From an uncultured SAR86 cluster bacterium (GTDB lineage: Bacteria > Pseudomonadota > Gammaproteobacteria > Magnimaribacterales > Magnimaribacteraceae): 64,000 nt of DNA. The translations under genes were made by a program, and so were the position numbers. This document shows, piece by piece, positions 1 to 9,081 of this stretch. Location: assembly GCA_902604855.1 (NCBI GenBank), contig CACLAF010000001.1, positions 124,001 through 188,000 on the forward strand, read 5' to 3'. Below the pieces are notes generated by a model, which searched no databases, was not told where the DNA came from, and saw only the letters and a program-made list of their open reading frames with translations. Position 1 is the first letter of the stretch. Each line of letters opens with the position of its first letter.

Positions 1-30
1 GACTATATCGTTACAAGAAAAACTTAAATT

Positions 31-1926
31 GTGAAAATTTTCGATTCCATACCAACTGATGAACCTATTTCAGAGCTGCTAAAAAATATTAATTCGCCTA
101 AAGATCTTAGAGAGCTTAATCAATCTCAGATACCTCAAATAGCTGATGAATTAAGGGAATTCCTGCTTTACACAGTGGGGAAGACAGGCGGGCATTTTGG
201 CGCAGGACTTGGAGTTATTGAATTAACATTAGCCCTACATTACAAATTTGAAACGCCTGATGATAGGATTGTCTGGGACGTTGGACATCAAACATATCCT
301 CATAAAATATTAACCGGAAGAAAAGATGCGATGGAAAGCATGCGTCAGAATAATGGACTAGCACCCTTCCCTGTAAGATCCGAAAGTGAATATGACACTT
401 TTGGAGTTGGCCACTCCAGTACTTCAATTAGCGCGGCGCTAGGCATGATCACAGGAGCGGAAAAGAGAAATAAAAAAAGGCATGTCACGGCGGTGATTGG
501 AGATGGAGCAATGACTGCCGGTATGGCTTATGAAGCTTTAGCTCATGCTGGCTCTATAGATAAAAATCTTCTAGTCATTCTAAATGATAATCAAATGTCT
601 ATTTCAGAAAACATAGGTGGATTAAGAAATTACCTCGCTCGTATATGGGCAAGTAAAACTTACAATAGAATCAGAGAAAGTGGAAAAAATGTTTTAACTT
701 ACGTGCCTCGCGCAAAAGAATTTGCAAGGAAGGCAGAAATACATGCCAAAGGAATGGTCGCTCCTGGTTCATTATTTGAAGAATTAGGTTTCGAATACTT
801 TGGACCAGTAGACGGACATGATACCAATGGATTAATTAATATATTAGATGATTTGAAACATATAAATGGACCAAAATTCCTTCATGTCATTACAACCAAA
901 GGTAAAGGTTTTGCTCCTGCTGAAGATGATCCCATAGGATTTCATGCAATTAATAAAATAAAGCAGGAAGACCTTGTAAATGATAAAAGTGCACTACCGA
1001 AAAAGCCCTCTTTCTCAAAAATATTTGGAGAATGGTTATCTTTTAAAGCAAACAAAGATGAAAGACTTGTTGCAATCACACCTGCTATGGGCGAAGGATC
1101 AGGAATGATTGAATTCTCAACAGAGTTTCCTGATAGATATTATGATGTAGCCATAGCTGAGCAACATAGTGTCAGTTTTGCTGCAGGGCTAGCTTGCGAA
1201 GGAATGAAACCTATTGTTGCAATATATAGCACTTTCTTACAAAGAGCTTATGATCAACTCATACATGATGTAGCGTTACAAAATTTAGATGTTCTATTCG
1301 CTATAGATAGAGCAGGCTTAGTTGGATTAGACGGAGCCACTCATCATGGCGCTTTTGATTTATCTTACATGAGATGTATTCCAAATATGGTGATAATGGC
1401 TCCTTCCGATGAGTCATTAGCATGGAAAATGTTTAACACCGGTTATGACCATTCAGGGCCTGTCGCCATAAGATATCCGAGAGGAACTGGCAGAGGAATA
1501 GATTATTCTAAGAACGAAGAAACTATAGAAATAGGAAAAAGTTCTACAGTTATAAATTCTGATGAGAAAGAAGTTATTATTCTATCTTTTGGCAGTCTGC
1601 TTGAATCTGCCATGGAGGCTGGTAAAAAGATTAACGCAAGAGTAGTTGATATGCGATTTATTAAACCTTTAGATGAGAGCCTTTTAGAAGAAATAAGTAA
1701 CAATTATAAACTTATAGTTACCATCGAAGACAATGTAATGGCTGGGGGAGCTGGTTCGGCAGTCAACGAGCATCTCATAAAATTAAATTCCAGCGCAAAA
1801 ATACTTAATATAGGTCTTCCAGACGAATTTATAGAGCATGGAGATCAAGAACAACAAAAGATTCTTAATGGATTAGATGCAAATGGAATAGAAAAGTCTA
1901 TAAAAGAAAAATTGAAACTAATCTGA
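31..1926 (+). CDS. dxs: 1-deoxy-D-xylulose-5-phosphate synthase
   Basis: Condenses pyruvate and glyceraldehyde 3-phosphate into DXP, the first step of the MEP isoprenoid pathway, with thiamine diphosphate and Mg2+ in the cytoplasm. At 631 aa it has the usual DXS length. Visible signatures are the N-terminal DVGHQTYPHK histidine region, the ThDP/metal motif GDGAMTAGMAYEAL with the following NDNQMSIS, and the central transketolase-type AEQHSVSFAAGLA segment. The start is GTG at 31; the upstream 30 nt show no strong Shine-Dalgarno, as expected if translation is coupled to an upstream gene (ispA in relatives) outside the window. It converges on ribA and the two coding regions overlap by 9 nt, so no dedicated terminator fits between them. 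Confidence 0.97.
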   Translation: MKIFDSIPTDEPISELLKNINSPKDLRELNQSQIPQIADELREFLLYTVGKTGGHFGAGLGVIELTLALHYKFETPDDRIVWDVGHQTYPHKILTGRKDAMESMRQNNGLAPFPVRSESEYDTFGVGHSSTSISAALGMITGAEKRNKKRHVTAVIGDGAMTAGMAYEALAHAGSIDKNLLVILNDNQMSISENIGGLRNYLARIWASKTYNRIRESGKNVLTYVPRAKEFARKAEIHAKGMVAPGSLFEELGFEYFGPVDGHDTNGLINILDDLKHINGPKFLHVITTKGKGFAPAEDDPIGFHAINKIKQEDLVNDKSALPKKPSFSKIFGEWLSFKANKDERLVAITPAMGEGSGMIEFSTEFPDRYYDVAIAEQHSVSFAAGLACEGMKPIVAIYSTFLQRAYDQLIHDVALQNLDVLFAIDRAGLVGLDGATHHGAFDLSYMRCIPNMVIMAPSDESLAWKMFNTGYDHSGPVAIRYPRGTGRGIDYSKNEETIEIGKSSTVINSDEKEVIILSFGSLLESAMEAGKKINARVVDMRFIKPLDESLLEEISNNYKLIVTIEDNVMAGGAGSAVNEHLIKLNSSAKILNIGLPDEFIEHGDQEQQKILNGLDANGIEKSIKEKLKLI

Positions 1927-2508
1927 ATCAGTTAGCATATGACCCATATATTTTGCTTTAATCTTTAGATAATCTTCATTGTGTTCATTAGGTTCAATTT
2001 CAATAGATATTCTTTCTGACACTTCAATGCCAACATCCTCTAATCCCTTGATTTTTGCAGGATTGTTAGTCATTAGTTTTACAGAAGAAATTCCAACTGA
2101 TGAAAGTATCTCTTTGCAATATGAATAATCTCTCTCATCAGCGGCAAATCCTAGGGCTTCATTTGCTTCAATTGTATTTAAACCTTTATCTTGGAGTTCA
2201 TAAGCTCTTATTTTATTCACAAGACCAATGCCTCTACCCTCTTGTGCCATGTAAATAATCATTCCATGACCTTCTTTTGCAATTGACTGCATAGCTTGGG
2301 CAAGTTGAGAGCCACAATCACACTTTAAGCTATATAAAGCATCTCCGGTCAAACATTGAGAATGAATTCTGAGCAGAGAATCATTTTGCAGCTCTCCTAA
2401 ATAGAGAAGTAAGTGCTCCTCTCCTAATTTAGGATCTTCATAAGCAATTACAGAAAAATCACCCCAGTGAGTTGGTAGTTTGGCTTCAGCTTTTTTTTCG
2501 ATAGACAT
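1918..2508 (-). CDS. ribA: GTP cyclohydrolase II
   Basis: Opens GTP to the diaminopyrimidine precursor of riboflavin, releasing formate and pyrophosphate. The 196-aa length matches the E. coli enzyme. The zinc ligands are present as C52, C63 and C65 in QCLTGDALYSLKCDCG, and the catalytic QEGRGIGLVNKIRAYELQ stretch follows. This intact copy matters because the GCH II-like half of ribBA at 20148 has no zinc cysteines, so this gene is probably the only working cyclohydrolase II here. It is the last gene of a minus-strand run thiL-pgpA-ribA; 33 bp separate it from pgpA and no clear Shine-Dalgarno precedes its ATG. Confidence 0.97.
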   Translation of the reverse strand: MSIEKKAEAKLPTHWGDFSVIAYEDPKLGEEHLLLYLGELQNDSLLRIHSQCLTGDALYSLKCDCGSQLAQAMQSIAKEGHGMIIYMAQEGRGIGLVNKIRAYELQDKGLNTIEANEALGFAADERDYSYCKEILSSVGISSVKLMTNNPAKIKGLEDVGIEVSERISIEIEPNEHNEDYLKIKAKYMGHMLTDSD

Positions 2509-2541
2509 AGTTTTTGGAAATAGTATTTTACTTGAGAATTC

Positions 2542-3024
2542 CTAAATGTAATTAAAAAAAGTAAATAGAAAAATCATTGAAAGAGCTGAATAAACACCTG
2601 CGATCACGTCATCGATCATTACATTAAAAGCTCCATGTCCCTTATCGAAGGTTCTAATGCCTAAAGGTTTCCAAATATCAAATAAACGAAATAGAAAGAA
2701 TGAAATCACTAACCACAGAAAAGAACTCTCAATATATGAAAGCGGCAAGCAAGCTACCCACATGCCTACAAATTCATCCCATACGAAACTACCTGGGTCA
2801 TCATCCTTTTCAACAGTTTTAGGATATATGTAAATACCTATTAAAAAACTGATCATTATGAATGTAAGAAAGATTAAACTATTTGTTAAGGAAGCAGCCA
2901 AGCTATCGAAGAAAAAATAGTAAACTATCAACGCAACCAAGCTTCCCGTAGTACCTGGTGCAATTGGTGATAATCCTGAACCGAATCCTAATGATAGCCA
3001 TGAAAGAGGATTTCTGAGATTCAT
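2542..3024 (-). CDS. pgpA: phosphatidylglycerophosphatase A
   Basis: Inner-membrane phosphatase that converts phosphatidylglycerol phosphate to phosphatidylglycerol. The 160-aa protein has the family landmarks: an N-terminal GSGLSPIAPGTTGSLVAL stretch, the conserved acidic metal-binding WDEFVGMWVA segment and a C-terminal DDVIAG motif, with about four hydrophobic segments. It lies 1 nt from thiL, the order thiL-pgpA seen across gammaproteobacteria, so the two are almost certainly co-transcribed and translationally coupled. Confidence 0.95.
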   Translation of the reverse strand: MNLRNPLSWLSLGFGSGLSPIAPGTTGSLVALIVYYFFFDSLAASLTNSLIFLTFIMISFLIGIYIYPKTVEKDDDPGSFVWDEFVGMWVACLPLSYIESSFLWLVISFFLFRLFDIWKPLGIRTFDKGHGAFNVMIDDVIAGVYSALSMIFLFTFFNYI

Positions 3025-3025
3025 A

Positions 3026-3970
3026 CTAAAAATGATTATAACCAGAATTCAATTCAACTCTTTGATTATCAACATCATAAAGAACGAGATCTTTTGAAAG
3101 GTTTGTTTTTCCGATCAATGTGATGGGAATATTTAAAATCTTTGAGATTTTCATTAATTCCTCATACTTATCTTCATCAACAGTAAAACATAATTCATAG
3201 TCATCACCTGAATTGATAAGGTCTAGAGACTTTTCCGAAATTGATGTTGGTATCTTCTCTAGATAAATTTCAGCCCCTACATTACTCGATTGACAAATTA
3301 GATTTAAATCTTGCAATAAACCATCAGAGATATCTATGCACGCACTAGCAATACCAGATAGTTTCAAGCCAAGATCTATATGTGCCTTTGGTTCGAGATA
3401 AGCTTTGGAGTAAGAATCAGTGCCTGTATTATCACTTAGTTCTTTTAAACCTAAATAAGCATTTCCAATGATTCCACTGACGAATATCAATTGATTTTCT
3501 TTGGCAGTAGAGCGAAGAATGGCTGTATTAGAATCAACTTCGCCCATCACTTGAACAGTAATTGAGAGTTTTCCTTTTGTTGTGTCTCCTCCAATAAGAG
3601 GAATCCTATATTCGTCAGAAAATTTTTGTAATCCTATTGAAAAGCTATTTAGCCAGCTATGCTCTACTTGAGGCAAAGTAATAGCTATTGAGTACCATTT
3701 TGGTCGGGCCCCGCAAGCAGCCAGGTCACTTAAAGCAATTACACATGATCTATATGCTATATCTGCTGAAGACATAGAGCTTAAAAAATGAACACCTTCT
3801 ATTGAAGTATCTAAAGAATTAATTTGTTGGATATTTTGTTTTGAGGAAAAAACTGAAGCATCATCTCCAACTGAAATCTCTACATTGTGCTCGGCCAAGA
3901 AAGCCGAGCCAATGTTAGAAAAATATTTTTGAATTAATAAATGTTCGTCCAAGGCTATATCCTTAGACAA
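3026..3970 (-). CDS. thiL: thiamine-monophosphate kinase
   Basis: Phosphorylates thiamine monophosphate to thiamine diphosphate, the cofactor used by neighbouring Dxs. The 314-aa protein shows the ThiL/PurM-type ATP-binding features: GDDASVF near residue 36, SLDTSIEGVHF, GGDTTKGKLSITV, the aspartate-rich CIDISDGLLQDL and SGDDYELCF. In Pseudomonas-type genomes thiL directly follows nusB. Here nusB is 18 kb away and on the other strand, and thiL instead sits 5 bp downstream of a thiolase gene, so it probably depends on the thiolase transcript or a promoter within it. Confidence 0.96.
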   Translation of the reverse strand: MSKDIALDEHLLIQKYFSNIGSAFLAEHNVEISVGDDASVFSSKQNIQQINSLDTSIEGVHFLSSMSSADIAYRSCVIALSDLAACGARPKWYSIAITLPQVEHSWLNSFSIGLQKFSDEYRIPLIGGDTTKGKLSITVQVMGEVDSNTAILRSTAKENQLIFVSGIIGNAYLGLKELSDNTGTDSYSKAYLEPKAHIDLGLKLSGIASACIDISDGLLQDLNLICQSSNVGAEIYLEKIPTSISEKSLDLINSGDDYELCFTVDEDKYEELMKISKILNIPITLIGKTNLSKDLVLYDVDNQRVELNSGYNHF

Positions 3971-3975
3971 TATTA

Positions 3976-5169
3976 TTACTCAGGAATAGATTCGAATAAA
4001 CCTGTAGCTCCCATTCCTCCACCAACGCACATTGTAACGATTCCGTACTTGCCACCAGTTCTTCTTAGTTCTCTAGTTAAATGACCAACTTGTCTAGACC
4101 CAGTCATACCAAAAGGATGGCCGATAGCTATTGAACCTCCGTTAACATTAAGTTTTTCTGTCGGTAGATTAAGTTGATCTCTAATGTAAACAACCTGAGA
4201 AGCAAATGCTTCGTTAAGTTCCCACAGATCAATGTCTTCAACTGTAAGACCGGCAGATTCTAAAAGCTTAGGTATAGAAAATACAGGACCTATTCCCATT
4301 TCATCAGGTTGACATCCAACGGTTGTGAAACCCCTAAAGTAAGCTAGAGGTTTAAGTCCTAATTCATTAGCTTTATCTTCGCTCATTATAAGAGTTACTG
4401 AAGCACCATCAGATAATTGTGAAGAATTACCAGCGGTTACTGATCCTCCTTCAGGATTAAAAACCGGATTAAGACTAGAAAGACCATCTAAAGTTGTTTC
4501 TGGTCTATTGCAATCATCCTTATCAACAGTTACATCAACTTCTTTCTCAGCACCTGTTTCTTTATTCTTTAGGATCATTGTTGTATCCATAGGAATGATC
4601 TCATCATCATAAAGTCCTGCATCTTGTGCAGCAGCACATCTTTGCTGACTTGATAAAGCATATTCATCTTGAGCTTCTCTAGAAACATTGTATCTATCAG
4701 CAACAGCTTCAGCTGTAGTTCCCATAGCATGATATATTCCTGGTACTTCCTCAGCTAATTTATCATTTACATACATATGCATGTTTGTATGTCCCTGAGA
4801 AGTGCTTATAGACTCTACTCCACCTGCAATAATGCAGTCATAAAATCCACTTTGGATTTGTGTTGCTGCCATTGCAATCGAGTTTAAGCCTGAAGAACAA
4901 TAGCGATTAATCGTTACTCCACCTGTTTGAATAGGTAGATCAGATAATACTGCAACATTTCTTGCGATGTTATGCCCTTGAGCTCCTTCTGGATTACCAC
5001 AACCTAAGATAATGTCTTCAACCATAGAAGCATTAACTTTAGGATTCCTTTCTAAAAGTGCATTAACAATATGAGCTGTCATATTGTCTGCACGCGTGTT
5101 ATTAAAGCCACCACGAAATGACTTCGCAAGTCCTGTTCTAACACTATCAACAATTACTGCATTACGCAT
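3976..5169 (-). CDS. thiolase (acetyl-CoA C-acyltransferase)
   Basis: Thiolytic cleavage (or condensation) of 3-oxoacyl-CoA, most likely the last step of a beta-oxidation route. The 397-aa length is typical. The nucleophilic cysteine lies in NRYCSSGLNSIAMAAT, the catalytic histidine in NGGSIAIGHPFGMTGSRQ and the second cysteine in CVGGGMGATGLFE. A clear AAGGAG lies just upstream of the ATG. It is followed on the same strand by thiL after 5 bp and preceded by an 82-bp gap, so a promoter for thiolase-thiL-pgpA-ribA is likely in that gap. Substrate chain length cannot be told from sequence alone. Confidence 0.92.
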   Translation of the reverse strand: MRNAVIVDSVRTGLAKSFRGGFNNTRADNMTAHIVNALLERNPKVNASMVEDIILGCGNPEGAQGHNIARNVAVLSDLPIQTGGVTINRYCSSGLNSIAMAATQIQSGFYDCIIAGGVESISTSQGHTNMHMYVNDKLAEEVPGIYHAMGTTAEAVADRYNVSREAQDEYALSSQQRCAAAQDAGLYDDEIIPMDTTMILKNKETGAEKEVDVTVDKDDCNRPETTLDGLSSLNPVFNPEGGSVTAGNSSQLSDGASVTLIMSEDKANELGLKPLAYFRGFTTVGCQPDEMGIGPVFSIPKLLESAGLTVEDIDLWELNEAFASQVVYIRDQLNLPTEKLNVNGGSIAIGHPFGMTGSRQVGHLTRELRRTGGKYGIVTMCVGGGMGATGLFESIPE

Positions 5170-5251
5170 ATATTCTCCTTTTTTATAAAAACCGGGAACG
5201 AGATGTTAGGTTACTGAAACTCAATAATCAAGTTATATTAAAAACACAAAC

Positions 5252-6310
5252 TTACATATTTGTGACGATTATCTCTTCAGAGCCGACAGGTAATATTACT
5301 AGGGTTCCATCTTCAACAAGAGTCCACTCTTTGCGCACCTGATCCACTCCTCTTACAAACATAATTTCTTGAATATAATTTCTTGGTGCTGGTGTTAAAT
5401 GGTAAAAAAATAATTTTTTTACATTAGCCTCATTAGCTATCTCTGCTGCTTCTACTAACGTAGTATGGTAAGTGGTTATATCATCCAATACGGCTGCCAA
5501 TAACTCCGCACCGCGACTCATCAATGACTTTTCCATAACCGCTAGCATATGATTAGCTTGGGCTTCATGAAACAGGACATCAGCATTCATTGAATTATCA
5601 ATGACACTTTGAGTGTAAGAAGTGTCTCCCGTGATTACTATAGATCTTCCTTTGTATTCAAATTTAAATCCTAAAGCAGGCTCTATTGGTTCATGAACAA
5701 CCCTAAATGCTGTTATTTTCAATTCACCATTATCAAATATCACTGGGTTATTGAGATCTATTACACTGGTGTCAAAACCTGCGTATTCCAAAGGCGCTAT
5801 TTCATCACCGTGATGCTCATTACGAAATACATAATCATGTGCATAAGCCATTTCTATTCCTTGGGTGAATTGATCAACGCCTTCGGGACCAAAAACTTTT
5901 AACTTTGTACTACGCTCACCTACAACCCACGCATTCTGATGGAGGCCAGGCAAATCAGAAATGTGATCTGAATGTAAATGCGTGATTAAAACTGCCTCGA
6001 TATTTCTAAAATTAATATTCCAACTTCTAAGGTTATCGTTACTACCATCACCTATATCTACTACAAATAGATCTTCGCCAGCAGAAATCAGAATACATGT
6101 CTCTGCTCTTCCTGGACTTGGTAATGGTGATCTTGAACCGCAAACAGCAGCACTTAAGGCGTCTTCTTTAGGTAAATTATTCGATCCTGAGCCAAGAGCT
6201 GAGAAAGCCGTTACCAATATTCTATCTTGAACTGAAGGTAATTGGATAATTACCCAAGAAGTAATTCCAAGAATTAATGACGAGATAATAACTCTTATTA
6301 ATAACTTCAT
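5252..6310 (-). CDS. exported metallo-beta-lactamase-fold hydrolase (RNase Z/arylsulfatase AtsA-like)
   Basis: A two-metal hydrolase of the metallo-beta-lactamase fold. The zinc motif HLHSDH is at residues 111-116, followed by a TGDTS aspartate region and a late FYHLTP histidine, the pattern of RNase Z-like and ElaC/AtsA-like members. Residues about 3-24 form one hydrophobic segment, so the protein is probably secreted or membrane-anchored in the periplasm, which argues against tRNA processing and for hydrolysis of a small ester or sulfate. It abuts the acyl-CoA dehydrogenase gene (2-nt gap) and likely shares its operon. The substrate is unknown. Confidence 0.85.
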   Translation of the reverse strand: MKLLIRVIISSLILGITSWVIIQLPSVQDRILVTAFSALGSGSNNLPKEDALSAAVCGSRSPLPSPGRAETCILISAGEDLFVVDIGDGSNDNLRSWNINFRNIEAVLITHLHSDHISDLPGLHQNAWVVGERSTKLKVFGPEGVDQFTQGIEMAYAHDYVFRNEHHGDEIAPLEYAGFDTSVIDLNNPVIFDNGELKITAFRVVHEPIEPALGFKFEYKGRSIVITGDTSYTQSVIDNSMNADVLFHEAQANHMLAVMEKSLMSRGAELLAAVLDDITTYHTTLVEAAEIANEANVKKLFFYHLTPAPRNYIQEIMFVRGVDQVRKEWTLVEDGTLVILPVGSEEIIVTNM

Positions 6311-6312
6311 AA

Positions 6313-7509
6313 CTATAAGCCTAAAACAGCCTTGGCCATTATATTTCTCTGTATCTCATTGCTCCCTCCGTAAATAGTAGTCGCTCTAAGATTCTGATAT
6401 TTGCCAGCTATAGCTCTGTAATCTTCATCACCAATAGGTGGTTCATTGCTACCATAAGTTGTATCTTGAAAAGGAATTCCGTAATAACCTATAACCTCTA
6501 AAGTAAGCTCAGAAATTTCTTGCTCAAGGTCTGTTACTAATGTTTTCATCATAGAAGACTCCGGCCCAGGACTATCTCCCTTTCCTAAAGAACTTAATAT
6601 TCTTAAAGAAGTGTATTGGATAGCTTTAGCTTTAATTTCTAACTCAGTAATTTTAGTTAAGTAAATTTCCAAAAAACTTTTATCTAGATGTTGGGAAGAT
6701 ATTTTTTGAACTAACTTTTTGATAAATTCTATGTCAGATAAGCTTTTCGAGCCACCTACTCCGCCACTTCTCTCAAACTCTAATAAATATTTTGCAACTG
6801 CCCAACCTTCGTTTTCTTCTCCTATCCTGTCTTTGACATGAGCTACGGCATCTGTAAAAACGACCTGATTAAAATCATGATCCTTAGCCATAGTTAAAAG
6901 AGGTTCAACTTTGACTCCCGGCTGATGCATATCCATCATCAAAAATGTAATTCCTTCTTGATTTTTACCTGAATTATCAGTCCTAACCAGACAAAATATC
7001 TTGTTTGCAAGGTGAGCATGAGTAGTCCATATTTTTGTTCCATTAATGATGTACTTGTCACCTTGTCTGACTGCTTTACATTGCAAGCTAGCAAGATCTG
7101 AACCTGCACCTGGCTCACTATAACCCTGACACCAGTAATCATCTCCATTAATAATTCTGGGTATATAGTAATCTTTTTGCTCTTTAGTTCCTCGTCCTAA
7201 TAGTAGTGGTCCAATCATTGCTAAGCCCATTGGTATCAAATTGGGAGCTCCAGCTTCAGCACATTCCGATGAAAAAATATATTTTTGAGCTTGAGTCCAA
7301 TTGGTGCCTCCATATTCTTCCGGCCAAGATGGAACAAGCCATCCTTTTTTAGCCAGTATTGCTTGCCATTCCATAGCAACTTCCTTTTCAGTAAAAACTG
7401 CAGATGTCTTTCTGGAGGTAGTAACTAATTCAGGCTTAAGCTCTTTACGGAGGAAATCTTTAACTTCCTCTTGAAATGACAGTTCTTCTTCTGAAAAATT
7501 GAGATTCAT
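6313..7509 (-). CDS. acyl-CoA dehydrogenase family protein
   Basis: FAD-dependent alpha,beta-dehydrogenation of an acyl-CoA. The 398-aa protein has the N-terminal helical domain, the flavin-contact segment WCQGYSEPGAGSDLASLQ, the middle beta domain, and the C-terminal signature IYGGSNEIQRN. The position of the medium-chain enzyme's catalytic glutamate is Gly here (YGG rather than YEG), so the base probably lies elsewhere, as in the isovaleryl-CoA dehydrogenase subgroup. Next to an MDR oxidoreductase, an MBL hydrolase and a thiolase, it looks like part of a degradative acyl-CoA pathway; the substrate is not identifiable. Confidence 0.92.
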   Translation of the reverse strand: MNLNFSEEELSFQEEVKDFLRKELKPELVTTSRKTSAVFTEKEVAMEWQAILAKKGWLVPSWPEEYGGTNWTQAQKYIFSSECAEAGAPNLIPMGLAMIGPLLLGRGTKEQKDYYIPRIINGDDYWCQGYSEPGAGSDLASLQCKAVRQGDKYIINGTKIWTTHAHLANKIFCLVRTDNSGKNQEGITFLMMDMHQPGVKVEPLLTMAKDHDFNQVVFTDAVAHVKDRIGEENEGWAVAKYLLEFERSGGVGGSKSLSDIEFIKKLVQKISSQHLDKSFLEIYLTKITELEIKAKAIQYTSLRILSSLGKGDSPGPESSMMKTLVTDLEQEISELTLEVIGYYGIPFQDTTYGSNEPPIGDEDYRAIAGKYQNLRATTIYGGSNEIQRNIMAKAVLGL

Positions 7510-7581
7510 TCTTTACCTTAGATTAAATTATAACTTCTATTAAGCTTGGTTCTTCAGAATTTAAGCCATCTTAAAATGCCT

Positions 7582-8577
7582 TTAAATATTAACTATCCTC
7601 GTGCCGATATTCCCACCAGCTAATAAATCTACGAAACCTTGCGGGGCCTTTTCCAATCCTTCAAGCTCATCAGTAAGTACTTTGAGTTGACCTGAATCAA
7701 TCCATCCAATCAAATCATTCGTAGCTTCTTCGTATTTATCTGCAAAATCGAATACGAGAAATCCTTGCATTCTGATACTTTTATTTACCAGTAGCCCCGG
7801 TATCCCTTTTGGTCCTGGTTCTGGTGTACTAGTGTCATATTGCGAAACAACCCCACAGCAAGCTATTCTGCCACCCGAATTTAATCTAAATAATGCCGAA
7901 CCTAAAATCATGCCACCAGTATTATCAAAATAAACATCTACTCCATTAGGTGTTGCTTCCTTTAGATTTTGTCTGAAATTAGCGTCTTTATAATTTACAG
8001 CAGCATCAAAACCTAAATCATTAATAAGTTTTTCACATTTATCATCACTTCCACAAACTCCAATGACACTGCAGCCTTTGATCTTGGCAATTTGTCCCAC
8101 CATATGTCCAACAGATCCTGCAGCTGCTGAGATCATAACAGTCTCCCCTACTTGTGGCTTTCCGATTTCAAGAAGACCGAAGTATGCAGTCAATCCATTG
8201 ATACCTAAAGGGCCCAAATATAAAGAAGGTGCGACAGTATCTCTAAGAAGAGTCAAAGACTGAATATTTTGGGCCGAATACTCTTGCCAACCTGTTTGAG
8301 TAAGTACATTTTTACCGATTGGATATTCTTCTGAATTACTCTTTACAATTTCTCCAATGCCTGTGCAGTTCATAACAATTCCTGTAGTCGGGGCTCCTGC
8401 ATAACTAGCGCTACCTTGGAGACCTGCACGAGTGCCAGCAGTTATCGCAAAAGATATTGTTTTAACTAAAACCTGATCAGAAGAAATTTCGGGTATTTCA
8501 GACTCAACTAGCCTGTAATTACTCTCAGTTAATTTACCTTCAGGAAGACTATTGATAATTACTTGTTTATTTTTCAT
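7582..8577 (-). CDS. NADP-dependent MDR oxidoreductase (CurA/leukotriene B4 dehydrogenase-like)
   Basis: Medium-chain dehydrogenase/reductase without zinc, expected to reduce the double bond of alpha,beta-unsaturated ketones or aldehydes with NADPH. The 331-aa protein has the Rossmann segment AAAGSVGHMVGQIAKIKG and the family's YFDNTGGMILGSALFRL and GGRIACCGVVSQYD stretches. Zinc-binding cysteines of alcohol dehydrogenases are absent. It is divergent from the DUF1330 gene across a 79-bp gap and is the first gene of a minus-strand run toward the acyl-CoA dehydrogenase (72-bp gap). The physiological substrate is unknown. Confidence 0.9.
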   Translation of the reverse strand: MKNKQVIINSLPEGKLTESNYRLVESEIPEISSDQVLVKTISFAITAGTRAGLQGSASYAGAPTTGIVMNCTGIGEIVKSNSEEYPIGKNVLTQTGWQEYSAQNIQSLTLLRDTVAPSLYLGPLGINGLTAYFGLLEIGKPQVGETVMISAAAGSVGHMVGQIAKIKGCSVIGVCGSDDKCEKLINDLGFDAAVNYKDANFRQNLKEATPNGVDVYFDNTGGMILGSALFRLNSGGRIACCGVVSQYDTSTPEPGPKGIPGLLVNKSIRMQGFLVFDFADKYEEATNDLIGWIDSGQLKVLTDELEGLEKAPQGFVDLLAGGNIGTRIVNI

Positions 8578-8656
8578 ATGTTCAAGTTACCTTATTTTAT
8601 TTATATTTAAAACCTTACTAATGACATAAGATATGTTGTAAAACTTGGAGAAGTTT
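8578..8656. promoter_or_regulatory. divergent intergenic region
   Basis: 79 bp separate the divergent MDR oxidoreductase (minus) and DUF1330 (plus) genes, so promoters for both catabolic half-operons should lie here. On the plus strand TAAGAT at about 8624-8629 is a plausible -10 box. GGAG at 8647-8650, 6 nt before ATG 8657, is the ribosome binding site. No operator palindrome was recognised. Confidence 0.4.
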
Positions 8657-9070
8657 ATGGAAGTTAAAAATGCAGTTATGCCCAATGAAGAACAACTTAA
8701 AGGGTTCAATGATCAAGAAGTAGATAAACCAATTTTTATGGTGAATCTTCTTAAATTTAAAGAAAAGGCGCAATATCCAGATAAAAGAGAAACAGACCTT
8801 TCAGGTGAAGAGGCATATGCTATTTATGGCGAGGAAGTTGTTGGGCACTTAGCTAAAGTTGGCGGGAAACCAATTTTTGGAGGTAATGTTGATAGGCTAA
8901 TGCTGGGCGAAGTTGAAGATTTATGGGACAAAGTAGCCATAGCTATGTACCCATCCAGAAAGGCTATGTTGGAAATGATTTCAGATCCTGATTACATACA
9001 AAGTGCACAGCACAGAGTTGCAGGCCTAGAAGGACAGTTAAATATCGAAACTTCTTTAGAGGATATATAA
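8657..9070 (+). CDS. DUF1330 family protein
   Basis: Small protein of the DUF1330 family (dimeric ferredoxin-like alpha+beta barrel fold), 137 aa; no enzymatic function is established for the family. The N-terminal half carries PIFMVNLLKFKEKAQY and a YAIYGEEVVGHLAKVGGKPIFGG stretch, and the C-terminal half VAIAMYPSRKAMLEMISDPDY, all typical of this family. The start is chosen at ATG 8657 because GGAG lies 6 nt upstream. A TTG at 8645 would add four residues but would overlap that site. It heads a plus-strand run of catabolic genes. Confidence 0.85.
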   Translation: MEVKNAVMPNEEQLKGFNDQEVDKPIFMVNLLKFKEKAQYPDKRETDLSGEEAYAIYGEEVVGHLAKVGGKPIFGGNVDRLMLGEVEDLWDKVAIAMYPSRKAMLEMISDPDYIQSAQHRVAGLEGQLNIETSLEDI

Positions 9071-9081
9071 GGAATCTTAAG

